Below are positions 18,276 through 26,820 of a stretch of 64,000 nucleotides of DNA, piece after piece (the stretch's first letter is position 1; each line of letters begins with the position of its first letter). The position numbers and the translations under genes are program-made. The DNA comes from an uncultured Anaerolineales bacterium (GTDB lineage Bacteria; Chloroflexota; Anaerolineae; Anaerolineales; UBA6663). The stretch covers positions 22,823 through 86,822 of the forward strand of contig CALFZO010000194.1 of NCBI GenBank assembly GCA_937952305.1. Direction: 5' to 3'. The notes beneath the pieces are model-generated. The model was not told the DNA's origin. It ran no database searches and saw nothing but the letters and a program-made list of their open reading frames with translations.

Positions 18276-18920
18276 GTGCTCGAGCCCTCACAAGATCCGG
18301 CGCCCTTGGAGACGCCTCCGCCCCCCTCGGCGCCCTCGCCGTGGCAGCGCGCCCGGCGCGCCCTGGTGGAGATCGTCCAGACCGCGCTGCAGGCGCTGGC
18401 GCTGTACGTCATCGTCACCACCTTCGTCGGCCGCTTTGAGATCCACCAGATCAGCATGGAGCCAAACTTCCACGAGGGCCAGCGCGTCGTCGTCAGCCAG
18501 TTCGGCGGCGTGCTCTCGCCGCTGCTGGCGGACACGGCCTACGCCGCCGACGGCCGGGCCGCCGCGCTGCTAGGGCCGAAGCGCGGCCAGGTGGTGGTCT
18601 TTTATCCGGACGCCCAGCGCCAGCAGGAGCCGCTCATCAAGCGCGTGGTCGGCCTGCCGGGCGAGACGGTGGCCGTGCATGACGGCGCCGTGTACGTCAA
18701 CGACCAGCGCCAGGATGAGCCCTACATCGCCGGGCTGACGACCAGCTGCTACGCGCCCTGCGGGCCGCTGACGCTGGGGCCGGACGAGTATTTCATGCTG
18801 GGCGACAACCGCCCCAACAGCCGCGATTCGCGCGCGTTCGGGCCGGTGCCGCTGGCCCAGATCATCGGCCGCGTGGTGCTGCGTTATTGGCCGCTGGACG
18901 CCTTGCAGTTCTATCCCTGA
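18276..18920 (+). CDS. lepB: Type I signal peptidase
   Basis: 214 residues. A Pro-rich cytoplasmic N-terminus is followed by one transmembrane helix (about 30-52). Catalytic Ser60 is in QISMEPNF and general-base Lys122 in IKRVVGLPGE; the terminal box GDNRPNSRDSRAFGPV is complete. It removes signal peptides from exported proteins at the outer face of the membrane. GTG start at 18276 with GGGAGG upstream. The gene lies 3 nt after the CARDB gene and 3 nt before the permease, so it may be devoted to the proteins of this operon; whether it is also the cell's main signal peptidase cannot be told. Confidence 0.95.
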   Translation: MLEPSQDPAPLETPPPPSAPSPWQRARRALVEIVQTALQALALYVIVTTFVGRFEIHQISMEPNFHEGQRVVVSQFGGVLSPLLADTAYAADGRAAALLGPKRGQVVVFYPDAQRQQEPLIKRVVGLPGETVAVHDGAVYVNDQRQDEPYIAGLTTSCYAPCGPLTLGPDEYFMLGDNRPNSRDSRAFGPVPLAQIIGRVVLRYWPLDALQFYP

Positions 18921-18923
18921 GCC

Positions 18924-20258
18924 ATGCACTTCACCGACCTCTTCAGCCTGATCCTGGACAACCTCGGCCGGCGCAAGGCGCGCGTGGCCCTGACCGCCAT
19001 CGGCGTGCTGATCGGCACGGCCTCGGTGGTGGTGCTGGTCTCGCTGGGCATCGGCCTGCAGCGCGGCGCCACCCAGCTCTTCGGCATCGCCGACCTCACG
19101 CGCATCGACGTCTCGCCCAAGTACAACTTCGAGGGCGTCCCGGTGGTGAGCAGCGGGCTGGGCGGCGGCGGGGGCGGCGCGGTGCCCACGCCGGTGCCGA
19201 TCACAGACCAGACCATCGCCGCCATCGAGGCGCTGCCCGACGTGGCCGCCGTCATCCCGCGTGACTGGCTGCAGGCGCAGACGATCCTGAAGGCCGGGCG
19301 CCTGGAGGCCGGGGTCGGCCTGATCGGCGTCGGCGCCGCCGACCTGGCGACGATGGGCGTGGAGGTGGAGCAGGGCACGTCCGTGCTCGAGAAGGGGACG
19401 CTGATCATCGGCGCGCAGATTGCCCTGAACGGCTTCTACGACCCCAAGCCGCGGCCGGGTCAGGGTCCGCCCACCCCGCCCGAACTGCTGGATAAGCAGA
19501 TCGTCCTGACCGTGATCAAGTACACGCAAGACGGCCAGGAAGTCCGCAAGAACATCCCCATGCGCGTGGCCGGCATCACCACCCAGACCGGCCAGGAGGC
19601 CGACTGGAGCGTGTTTATCTCGTTGGACGAGGCCACGCAGATCAACAGCTGGGCGCTGGGTCGGCGCATCAACCGCAACAAGGACGGCTACCCGATGCTG
19701 GTGGTGAAAGCCGCCGAACCGGACGGCGTGCTGGACCTGCGCGATCGGATCGTGGACCTGGGCTACGAGGCCAGCACTTACCAGCAGTTCCTGGAGCCGC
19801 TCAACGAGTACTACCTGACCCAGCAGGTGATCTTCGGCGGCGTGGGCGCCATCTCCCTGCTGGTGGCCGCCATCGGCATCGCCAACACCATGACCATGGC
19901 GATCCTGGAGCGCACGCGCGAGATCGGCCTGATGAAAGCGGTCGGCGCCACCAACCGCGACGTCCTGAGCGTCTTCCTGGGCGAGGCGGCCGGCATCGGC
20001 TTCATCGGCGGCCTGGGCGGCGTGGCCTTCGGCTGGGCGGCCAGCCAGGTGGTGGGTGTCCTGTCGCTGGTCAACCTGGCCAGCCAGGGCGGCCAGGGCG
20101 GCTTTTTTGGCGGGCCGACGGTGCTGGCCGTGGAGACGCCGGTCTGGCTGATGGCGGGCTCGCTGATCTTCGCCACGCTGGTGGGCTTGTTGTCTGGACT
20201 GTATCCGGCTTTGCGGGCCGCCACCCTGGTGCCGGTCCTGGCTCTCAAATACGAGTAA
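18924..20258 (+). CDS. MacB/FtsX-type ABC transporter permease
   Basis: 444 residues. One N-terminal transmembrane helix follows FSLILDNLGRRKARVALTAIG, then a large extracytoplasmic MacB periplasmic-core-like domain (about 45-290) with a Gly-rich loop GGGGGG near 80. Three C-terminal helices form the FtsX domain (about 300-444) with the motif TREIGLMKAVGATNRD. It is the permease half of the mechanotransmission transporter whose ATPase is at 15805. It is separated from the ATPase by two genes for secreted-protein functions, which is not the usual order. Confidence 0.93.
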   Translation: MHFTDLFSLILDNLGRRKARVALTAIGVLIGTASVVVLVSLGIGLQRGATQLFGIADLTRIDVSPKYNFEGVPVVSSGLGGGGGGAVPTPVPITDQTIAAIEALPDVAAVIPRDWLQAQTILKAGRLEAGVGLIGVGAADLATMGVEVEQGTSVLEKGTLIIGAQIALNGFYDPKPRPGQGPPTPPELLDKQIVLTVIKYTQDGQEVRKNIPMRVAGITTQTGQEADWSVFISLDEATQINSWALGRRINRNKDGYPMLVVKAAEPDGVLDLRDRIVDLGYEASTYQQFLEPLNEYYLTQQVIFGGVGAISLLVAAIGIANTMTMAILERTREIGLMKAVGATNRDVLSVFLGEAAGIGFIGGLGGVAFGWAASQVVGVLSLVNLASQGGQGGFFGGPTVLAVETPVWLMAGSLIFATLVGLLSGLYPALRAATLVPVLALKYE

Positions 20259-20337
20259 CCGCCGTCCGCCCGGACGGTAGGCCAGCCCGCCCGGTTCCGG
20301 CACCGGTGCGGGCAGGGTAGAGCGGGGAGGGCTTGCC

Positions 20338-20790
20338 ATGACATCCAGCGCTCAAGCTGCCGCCGCGTTCCTGGATCACCTGGTGGGGCACTGGGAGCTG
20401 ACCGGGCAGATGGGCCAGACGCCGCTGCGCCAGATCGTCGAGGCGCGCTGGCGGCTCGGCGGCCTGTTTGTGGAGCTGTACTTCAAGTCGCTGCTGCCCA
20501 CCCCGGACGGGCGGCCGCCGTACGAGGCCGTCTACTTCGTCGGCTACAGCGACGCCAGCGACCAATACACGCTGCACCTGCTGGACACCTTCGGCGTGAG
20601 CGGGGACTGCCACGTGGGCCGGGCCCGGCGCGCCGGCGAGGCGCTGCCGTTCGTCTTCCAATACGCCAGCGGGCCGTTCACCAACCGCTTTCAGTGGGAA
20701 GCCGACGGCCCGGCCTGGTCCTTCGAGCAGACTTATCTCCAGGCCGGCCAGACGCGCGTCTTCGCCACCAAGCGCATGGTCCGGCGCTGA
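20338..20790 (+). CDS. DUF1579-family protein
   Basis: 150 residues, soluble. FLDHLVGHWELTGQMG at the start, then EARWRLGGLFVELYF, Y.FVGYSDASDQYTLHLLDTFG, and a Phe/Trp-rich C-terminal barrel strand set resemble the DUF1579 family of lipocalin-like small beta barrels. Function unknown. A GGGAGGG site precedes the ATG. The deoxynucleoside kinase gene follows after 13 nt. Confidence 0.8.
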   Translation: MTSSAQAAAAFLDHLVGHWELTGQMGQTPLRQIVEARWRLGGLFVELYFKSLLPTPDGRPPYEAVYFVGYSDASDQYTLHLLDTFGVSGDCHVGRARRAGEALPFVFQYASGPFTNRFQWEADGPAWSFEQTYLQAGQTRVFATKRMVRR

Positions 20791-20803
20791 GCGCTGAGCC
20801 ACT

Positions 20804-21451
20804 ATGACCAAACACCTCGTCCTCGTCGCCGGCAACATTGGCGCCGGCAAAACTTCGCTGACCGAGCGCCTCGGCGCGCGGCTGGGCTGGCGCACGGCCT
20901 TTGAGGCGGTGGCGGACAACCCCTACCTGGCCGAGTTCTACGGCGACATGCGCGCCTGGTCGTTCCACCTGCAGGTCTTCTTCCTCGGCCACCGCGCGCA
21001 GCAGCATCTGCTTCTGGCCCGCGATGCGCAGTCGGCCATTGCCGACCGCAGCATCTACGAGGACGCCTACATCTTCGCCCGCGCGCTGCACCACCTGGGC
21101 AACCTGGCCGAGCGCGACTATGCTGCCTACCGCGCCGTGTTCGACCTGGTGGCCGCCAGCCTGCCGCGCCCGGACCTGCTTCTGTACCTGCGCGCGCCCG
21201 TGCCGGTGCTGCTGCGGCGCATCCGCGCCCGCGCCCGCGGCATGGAGAGCGGCATCTCCGCCGACTACTTGGCGCTGCTCGATTCGTTCTACGAAGACTG
21301 GCTGCAAAGCTTCAGCCTGTGCCCGGTCCTCACCATCCACACTGAAGACCTGGATTTTGTCCACAAGCCCAAGCACCTGGACGTCGTCGTCCAGCGCATC
21401 CAGGACAAATTGGCGGGCCAAGAAGTGGTGGTCTTCCCGCCGGACGAGTAA
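20804..21451 (+). CDS. Deoxynucleoside kinase
   Basis: 215 residues of the dNK family (deoxyadenosine/deoxyguanosine kinase type), which phosphorylates deoxynucleosides for salvage. P-loop GNIGAGKTS at residues 10-18; a substrate-site Glu in FEAVADNPYLAEFY; FHLQVFFLGHR; the DRSIYEDAYIFA motif; and the LID with RRIRARARGMESGI. The base specificity cannot be read reliably. Likely co-transcribed with the DUF1579 gene. Confidence 0.92.
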   Translation: MTKHLVLVAGNIGAGKTSLTERLGARLGWRTAFEAVADNPYLAEFYGDMRAWSFHLQVFFLGHRAQQHLLLARDAQSAIADRSIYEDAYIFARALHHLGNLAERDYAAYRAVFDLVAASLPRPDLLLYLRAPVPVLLRRIRARARGMESGISADYLALLDSFYEDWLQSFSLCPVLTIHTEDLDFVHKPKHLDVVVQRIQDKLAGQEVVVFPPDE

Positions 21452-21553
21452 CCTTCCCCCAACCTTCCGCGCTGATCCGGACGTTAACGCCGGGACGCGC
21501 TTCTAACCGTTCCCCTCTGGCCGCCGCCCGCAGTTTTGCGCACAATGCGAGCG

Positions 21554-22942
21554 ATGACTCAACCGCTTGCCCTGCTCCCCGACGATTGGGCCGCCCGCGC
21601 CCATTGCCCGATCTGCGGTCACGCCCCGCTCCAGATCGAACGCCAACTCGAGGCCGACCGCCTGAACTGTGCGCGCTGCGGCACCGCCTTTGAGGTAGAA
21701 GATGGCGGCCCGCGCCTGCGCCTGGTGCGGCTGCCCGCGCTGGTGCAGACGCCGCCGGACGGTGTCTGGCGCAGCCCGGCCGAGGCCCGCACCTGGGTGC
21801 GCGAGCAAGCCGCGCGTCCCCGGCCGGCCGCCAGGCCAGCCGCGCCGCCCCCGCCCGAAGCTCCGCCGGCGACCACGCCCGCTCCGGCCAACACTGCGGA
21901 GACGCCGGCGGCCGTGGGCGCGCCGTCAGCGCTGGCGCCACTGAACGCCGGCGCGCCAGCTCCGGAGCCAGCGGACGAGCCAATCCCTGCGCCCGCCGTC
22001 AACCGCGAGGCCCAGAAGCCCGTCAGCGCACCGGCCGAGGCGTTGGCGCGCGGCCGCCAGCTGCTGGCGCTGCGCCACAGCCTGCCCCACATCCAGGCCT
22101 TGCTCGAGCGCTACGGCGACTGGTCGCCGGCCCAGATCCAGGCCGTCATGGCCGAGCTGGCCCGCGCCGAGGCCCAGGCGCGCGCGCGCCAGATGCGCCA
22201 GGTGGGGTGGGCTGTGGGCGCGCTGACAAGCCTGTGCGTGATCGGCGGCCTAGCGGTGGCGCTGCTCAGCAGCCCCAGCCGCCCGACCGCGTCGGCCGCC
22301 GTGCCGGCTGGCAGCAGCGCTCCGGTGCTCGGCGGCGTGGGCGGACCAGCGGCCGGCCAACCTGCCGCCGCCGCGACAACTGGGCCGGCCTCGCTGGCCG
22401 ATACGCTGTTCCGCTGGCTCATGCCCCAGGCTGCGCCCGCTGGCGTGGCCGCACCCGGCACGCCCGCCGCCGGCGAGACCCCGGCGCCCGCCGCCCTGGT
22501 CGATGCTCTGCTCAAGTCGCTGGCCGAAAGCGCGGTGGGGGGCGGTGCTTCCAGCTCGGCGGCTTCTGGGACGGCGCCCGCTGCGGACCTGCCCGCGCCG
22601 CTGCAGACTCTGCTCCCGCCGGGCGTCCAAGTGACCAACCCCACTCCTGTTATCCATCGCGGCGCGACGGGCGCGGACGGCGCGGCCGCCGCCGCCGCCC
22701 CGGCCTGCCCCGCCAGCCCGGCGGCGGCCGCTGAGTTGTTCGGCGGCCAGGCCGCCTTCTGGCGCTATGACAGCGCCTCCGGCGGCTGGATCCTGTTCTC
22801 GGCAGCCGAGCTCATCTCGGTGCGAATCCCCAGCGGCATGACGGCCGGCTACCTGACCTTCGGCGAGAACCTGGGGCTCGCGGACGTGACCGGGCCAGCC
22901 ACCATCGACGGCATCAACATGCTGGCCGTGACCTGCAATTAA
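21554..22942 (+). CDS. Zinc-ribbon membrane protein with long Ala/Pro linkers
   Basis: 462 residues from ATG 21554 (an ATG nine bases upstream is possible). An N-terminal zinc ribbon has CPIC at about 16-19 and CARC at about 36-39. A low-complexity Ala/Pro linker, a helical segment RHSLPHIQALLERYGDWSPAQIQAVM.. and a single transmembrane helix (AVGALTSLCVIGGLAVALL, about 218-237) follow. A second Ala-rich linker leads to a C-terminal extracytoplasmic part with two Cys and an aromatic set (AAFWRYDSASGGWILFSAAEL). Cys-to-membrane-to-surface topology is clear; function unknown. A CACAAT sits 7 nt upstream, a weak leaderless-type -10. Confidence 0.75.
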   Translation: MTQPLALLPDDWAARAHCPICGHAPLQIERQLEADRLNCARCGTAFEVEDGGPRLRLVRLPALVQTPPDGVWRSPAEARTWVREQAARPRPAARPAAPPPPEAPPATTPAPANTAETPAAVGAPSALAPLNAGAPAPEPADEPIPAPAVNREAQKPVSAPAEALARGRQLLALRHSLPHIQALLERYGDWSPAQIQAVMAELARAEAQARARQMRQVGWAVGALTSLCVIGGLAVALLSSPSRPTASAAVPAGSSAPVLGGVGGPAAGQPAAAATTGPASLADTLFRWLMPQAAPAGVAAPGTPAAGETPAPAALVDALLKSLAESAVGGGASSSAASGTAPAADLPAPLQTLLPPGVQVTNPTPVIHRGATGADGAAAAAAPACPASPAAAAELFGGQAAFWRYDSASGGWILFSAAELISVRIPSGMTAGYLTFGENLGLADVTGPATIDGINMLAVTCN

Positions 22943-22966
22943 GCCCGCGGACAACGCGCCGGCTCG

Positions 22967-23015
22967 GGTCCCGGTTGGAGCGTCCGGTTGGGTGCTCCCG
23001 CCGGGACCTTTTTTT
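22967..23015 (+). terminator. Intrinsic terminator between the zinc-ribbon gene and pdxS
   Basis: GGTCCCGG (22967-22974) pairs with CCGGGACC (23001-23008), enclosing a second stem GGAGC/GCTCC, and is followed by a run of seven T. A strong Rho-independent terminator for the plus strand. Confidence 0.85.
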
Positions 23016-23062
23016 ATTAGGCAGCCCCCGACCAACTGGCGCTCGCGGCCAAATGCGAGTGG

Positions 23063-23068
23063 TAAAAT
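23063..23068 (+). promoter_or_regulatory. -10 box TAAAAT of pdxST
   Basis: TAAAAT lies 24 nt before the pdxS ATG, leaving room for the AAAGGAG ribosome site at about 23078-23084. No convincing -35 was seen. Confidence 0.55.
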
Positions 23069-23092
23069 CGAGTTGGAAAAGGAGATGACGCT

Positions 23093-23995
23093 ATGAGCAA
23101 GCAAAACGGGAACTCAGCGACCGGCACGGTCGCGGTGAAACGCGGTTTGGCGCAGATGCTCAAGGGCGGCGTGATCATGGACGTGGTCACGCCGGAGCAG
23201 GCGAAGATCGCCGAAGAAGCCGGGGCCGTGGCGGTGATGGCCCTGGAGCGCGTCCCGGCCGACATCCGCGCGACGGGCGGCGTGGCGCGCATGAGCGACC
23301 CTGAAGTGATCCTGCGCATCATCGACTCGGTCACCATCCCGGTGATGGCCAAATGCCGCATCGGCCACTTTGTGGAGGCCCAGGTGCTCGAGGCCCTGGG
23401 CGTCGACTACATCGACGAATCCGAGGTGCTGACGCCGGCCGATGAGGAGCACCACGTCAACAAGCACGACTTCAAGGTGCCGTTCGTGTGCGGCTGCCGC
23501 AACCTGGGCGAGGCCCTGCGGCGCATCGCCGAAGGGGCGGCCATGATCCGCACCAAGGGCGAGGCCGGCACCGGCGACGTGGTCGAGGCCGTGCGCCACG
23601 GCCGGGCCGTGCTGGGCGAGATCCGGCGCCTGCAGACCAAGGCCGACGAGGAATTGTTCACCTACGCCAAGGAGATCGGCGCGCCGTACGAGCTGGTGAA
23701 AGAGACCAAGGACCTCGGCCGCCTGCCGGTGGTCAACTTCGCCGCCGGCGGCATCGCCACCCCGGCCGACGCGGCCCTGATGATGCAGATCGGCGTGGAC
23801 GGCGTGTTCGTCGGCTCGGGCATCTTCAAGTCCGGCGATCCGGCCAAGCGCGCCAAGGCCATCGTCCAGGCGACCACGCACTGCCGCGATGCCAAGATCA
23901 TCGCCGAAGTCAGCCGCAGCCTGGGCGAGCCGATGGTCGGGCGGACGGCGGCTTCGCTGCCCGAGGCGGAGCAGCTGGCCGGGCGGGGCTGGTAA
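23093..23995 (+). CDS. pdxS: Pyridoxal 5'-phosphate synthase subunit PdxS
   Basis: 300 residues, full length. PdxS is the (beta/alpha)8 lyase subunit that makes PLP from ribose 5-phosphate, glyceraldehyde 3-phosphate and ammonia in the DXP-independent route. D30 (IMDVVTPEQ), the Schiff-base lysine K87 (MAKCRIGHF) and the second active-site lysine K155 (IRTKGEAGTGD) are present, as are the phosphate loops NFAAGGIATP and FVGSGIFKSGDP. GGAG precedes the ATG. pdxT follows after 32 nt and supplies ammonia. Confidence 0.98.
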   Translation: MSKQNGNSATGTVAVKRGLAQMLKGGVIMDVVTPEQAKIAEEAGAVAVMALERVPADIRATGGVARMSDPEVILRIIDSVTIPVMAKCRIGHFVEAQVLEALGVDYIDESEVLTPADEEHHVNKHDFKVPFVCGCRNLGEALRRIAEGAAMIRTKGEAGTGDVVEAVRHGRAVLGEIRRLQTKADEELFTYAKEIGAPYELVKETKDLGRLPVVNFAAGGIATPADAALMMQIGVDGVFVGSGIFKSGDPAKRAKAIVQATTHCRDAKIIAEVSRSLGEPMVGRTAASLPEAEQLAGRGW

Positions 23996-24027
23996 CGCCG
24001 GCTGGCATCCGGCCCGCGTCTCACTCT

Positions 24028-24621
24028 ATGAAAATCGGAGTCTTGGCCCTGCAGGGGGATTTTGCCGAGCACGCCGCCGTCTTGCGCCGCGTCGGCGTGG
24101 ACGCCGTCGAAGTGCGCCTGCCGCATCAGCTTGATGAGTTGAGCGGCCTGATCATCCCGGGCGGCGAGTCCACCACCATCGGCAAACTGGCGGTCCTGTA
24201 CCACCTGATCGAACCGCTGCGCGCCTTCGCCGCGGCGCGGCCGATCTGGGGCACGTGCGCGGGCGCCATCTTCCTCTCCAAAGACGCGCGCCGCGAACAG
24301 CCGCTGCTGGCGGTCATGGACATCACCGTGGAGCGCAACGCCTTCGGACGCCAGGTGGACAGCTTTGAGATCGACCTGACCGTGCCGGCGCTGGTCGACT
24401 CCGCTCAGCCGTTCCACGCCGTCTTCATCCGCGCGCCGCTGATCGAGCGCGTCGGGCCGGGCGTCCAGGTGCTGGCCCGGCTGCCGGACCCGGCCGGCCA
24501 GCCCGACAGCGGACGCATCGTGGCCGCGCAGCAAGGCCGCCTGCTGGCCACAGCCTTCCATCCGGAGCTGACCGGCGACGACCGGTTCCACCGCCTGTTT
24601 GTGAGCCTGGCCGCGGCCTGA
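24028..24621 (+). CDS. pdxT: Pyridoxal 5'-phosphate synthase glutaminase subunit PdxT
   Basis: 197 residues, the usual size. Class-I glutamine amidotransferase: IGVLALQGDFAEH at the start, the PGGESTTIGKL loop, nucleophile C77 in WGTCAGAIFL, and the His178-x-Glu180 pair in AFHPELTGD. It hydrolyses glutamine and passes ammonia to PdxS in the 12+12 complex. Directly downstream of pdxS in one operon. Confidence 0.98.
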   Translation: MKIGVLALQGDFAEHAAVLRRVGVDAVEVRLPHQLDELSGLIIPGGESTTIGKLAVLYHLIEPLRAFAAARPIWGTCAGAIFLSKDARREQPLLAVMDITVERNAFGRQVDSFEIDLTVPALVDSAQPFHAVFIRAPLIERVGPGVQVLARLPDPAGQPDSGRIVAAQQGRLLATAFHPELTGDDRFHRLFVSLAAA

Positions 24622-25031
24622 CAGCCGCCGGCCGGCGCCTCTTCTGAAGACCCCCGTTAAAGACGCAGCGGGCAGGTAACGCCGCCAGGACGTTCGCCTG
24701 CCCGCTGTGCGCCTTGGAGAGGCTGACAGAGGAGGAGAGAGGGTGTCGGTGGTGGACGCGGGACCGCCAATCCCGGGATGTCCACCACGAGGAGCCAGTG
24801 GTGCAGCGGTGTGCGCTGCGCCCTTGACTGTGCCCAGTATCGCGGATTCCCGGCCAGCGCTCATCGGGCCGGGGTCCGAACTTCGCTCCGCCTTTCGGCT
24901 GAGGCCGGCGCCGGCGGGCTGCGCTAGGATTACCGGAGCGCGTCCGGCCCAATTTATGACGAATTGTGTTCTTATTCAGGCGGAGAGGGCGGTCAGCCTT
25001 CCTGCCAGAAACGGCTGAGGTATCAGGCCTT
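24622..25031. other. Non-coding region of about 410 bp between pdxT and the ABC exporter
   Basis: No supported gene. It holds three consecutive stem-loops (24664-24819, listed separately), then GC-rich sequence, then a more AT-rich tract around 24950-24980 that may contain the exporter promoter, though no consensus boxes are clear. Confidence 0.6.
24664..24819 (+). other. Three consecutive stem-loops: candidate structured leader or ncRNA
   Basis: Stem 1 pairs 24667-24676 with 24697-24706 (AGCGGGCAGG/CCTGCCCGCT, extendable to about 13 bp). Stem 2 pairs 24749-24757 with 24780-24788 (GTGGTGGAC/GTCCACCAC), with an inner CGGGA/TCCCG stem. Stem 3 pairs 24803-24808 with 24814-24819 (GCAGCG/CGCTGC). 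Between stems 1 and 2 is a purine-rich tract GAGGAGGAGAGAGGG. No T-run follows any stem on the plus strand. Stem 1 may end pdxST transcription; the whole block could be a leader of the ABC operon. No known riboswitch class recognised. Confidence 0.45.
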
Positions 25032-26795
25032 ATGGCTGCGGTTGAATTTACGGTTGCGGATATCGTCCCCGGCGACCGCCGCTCGGCGCTGCGCTGGGTG
25101 CTCTCGCACGCGCGCCGGCACAAGCTGGCGCTGCTCATCTTCTTCACGGGCGCCACGCTCAACGCGGCGCTGGCCTCGGCCATCCCGTGGCTGGTCGGCC
25201 TCGCCTACAGCCTGATCGCGGCGCCGGCGCCGGATTACCCGGCGCTCTTCTGGGCCGCGGTCGGCATTGCGGCCTCCCAGGCCATCCGCGCCGTCTGGCA
25301 GCTGGGCCGCAACTTCAGCGCCGAAGTGCTGGGGCAGCGCCTGGAACGCGACGCGCGCGCCGAGCTGTACGCCAGCCTGCTCGGCAAGAGCATGACCTTC
25401 CATAGCCTGCGGCCGGTGGGCGAGGTGATGGCGCGCGCCACCAACGACGTGCGCGAGCTCAACCTGATGTTCAACCCGGGCGTCAACCTGGTGGTGGGCT
25501 CCGGCAATTTTCTGTTGATGCCGCTCTTCCTGACGCCCACCATCCACCCCCAGCTGAGCGTGGTGCCGCTGCTCTTTGTGCTGGCCTTCATCTGGTCGGT
25601 GCGGCGCTATATGCGCGAGCTCAACCCGGTCACCGAGCGCGTGCGCGGCGCCTTTGGCGAGATGAACGCGACTCTGGAAGAGGCGCTGGAAGGCGTGGAG
25701 ACCGTGAAGGGCGCGGCCCGCGAGCCGGAAGCCGTGGAGCGCTTCGAGGGCAACGTGGACGCCTGGCGCGGCGCCTACGTGCGCCAGGGCGAGATCGAGG
25801 CGCGCTACCTGCCCTTCTTGTTCCTGGGCCTGGCCATCTCTTTCGGCCTGCTGCACTCGCTCTGGCTGTACAGCACCGGCGCCATCACCGGCGGGCAGGT
25901 GGTCTCGTTCAATTACCTGTTGCTGCTGTTCGGCTTCCCGACCTTCATCTCGCTGACGGCCTTCTCGCAGATTTCGTCCGGCCTGGCCAGCGGCCGGCGC
26001 ATCCTGGAGCTGATCAACTCCGAGACCGACCTGGACCACAACCCGGCCGGCCGGGCCGCGCCCATCCGCGGCGAGGTCAGTTTTGAGGGCGTCACCTTCG
26101 CCTACGGCGAGGGCGAGCCGGTGCTGCGCGACCTGACTTTCACGGTCCAACCCGGCCAGACGGTGGCCATCGTCGGCCAGACCGGCGCCGGCAAGACCAG
26201 CCTGATCCGCCTGCTCAACCGCACCTATGACGCCAGCGCCGGCGCAGTGCGCGTGGACGGCGTGGACGTGCGCGCCTGGAACCTAGAGACGCTGCGCCAG
26301 CAGATCAGCATCATCGAGCAGGACATCTTCCTGTTCTCGCGCACCATCGCCGAGAACATCGCCTTCGGCAAACCCGGCGCCACGCCAGACGAGATCGAGG
26401 CGGCGGCGCGCTCGGCCCAGGCGCATGAGTTCATCACGTCTTTCGAGCAAGGCTACCAGACGCTGGTGGGCGAGCGCGGCGTGATGCTCTCCGGCGGGCA
26501 GCGCCAGCGCCTGGCCCTGGCGCGCGCCTTCCTGACCGACCCGCGCATCCTGGTGCTGGACGATTCGACCTCGGCCATCGACAGCGCCACCGAGGACTTG
26601 ATCCAGCGCGCCATCTTCCGCGCCGCCGAGGGCCGCACCACCTTCATCATCACGCATCGCCTGTCACAGATCCGCTGGGCCGACCAGATCATGGTCCTGC
26701 GCCAGGGCCGGATCGCAGCCATCGGCACGCACGACGCCCTGCTGCAGACCAGCGACGCCTACCGGCGTATCTTCGCCCGCTACGAGGCGCGCTGA
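25032..26795 (+). CDS. ABC exporter half-transporter, subunit 1 (degenerate Walker B)
   Basis: 587 residues: six-helix transmembrane domain (about 30-320) fused to a nucleotide-binding domain. Walker A GQTGAGKTS, Q-loop IIEQDIFLFS, canonical signature MLSGGQRQR, Walker B ILVLDDSTSAID and H-switch ITHRLS. The catalytic Glu after Walker B is Asp, the mark of the degenerate-site subunit in heterodimeric exporters of the TM287/288 or BmrCD type. ATG at 25032 follows a modest GAGG; an upstream GTG at 24966 would add 22 residues. It pairs with the next gene. Substrate (lipid, drug or peptide) unknown. Confidence 0.93.
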   Translation: MAAVEFTVADIVPGDRRSALRWVLSHARRHKLALLIFFTGATLNAALASAIPWLVGLAYSLIAAPAPDYPALFWAAVGIAASQAIRAVWQLGRNFSAEVLGQRLERDARAELYASLLGKSMTFHSLRPVGEVMARATNDVRELNLMFNPGVNLVVGSGNFLLMPLFLTPTIHPQLSVVPLLFVLAFIWSVRRYMRELNPVTERVRGAFGEMNATLEEALEGVETVKGAAREPEAVERFEGNVDAWRGAYVRQGEIEARYLPFLFLGLAISFGLLHSLWLYSTGAITGGQVVSFNYLLLLFGFPTFISLTAFSQISSGLASGRRILELINSETDLDHNPAGRAAPIRGEVSFEGVTFAYGEGEPVLRDLTFTVQPGQTVAIVGQTGAGKTSLIRLLNRTYDASAGAVRVDGVDVRAWNLETLRQQISIIEQDIFLFSRTIAENIAFGKPGATPDEIEAAARSAQAHEFITSFEQGYQTLVGERGVMLSGGQRQRLALARAFLTDPRILVLDDSTSAIDSATEDLIQRAIFRAAEGRTTFIITHRLSQIRWADQIMVLRQGRIAAIGTHDALLQTSDAYRRIFARYEAR

Positions 26796-26820
26796 GCGCG
26801 CCGCCCACCGCGAGAGTGTC

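Noticed and set aside
18570..20339. 589-residue minus-strand frame opposite the signal peptidase and permease
   Set aside because: Low-complexity His/Gln/Gly/Arg composition and full overlap with two genes having catalytic motifs on the plus strand.
24664..24819. Known riboswitch (TPP, cobalamin, M-box) or SRP/6S RNA
   Set aside because: The conserved core sequences of these families were looked for by eye and not found; left as an unnamed structured region.
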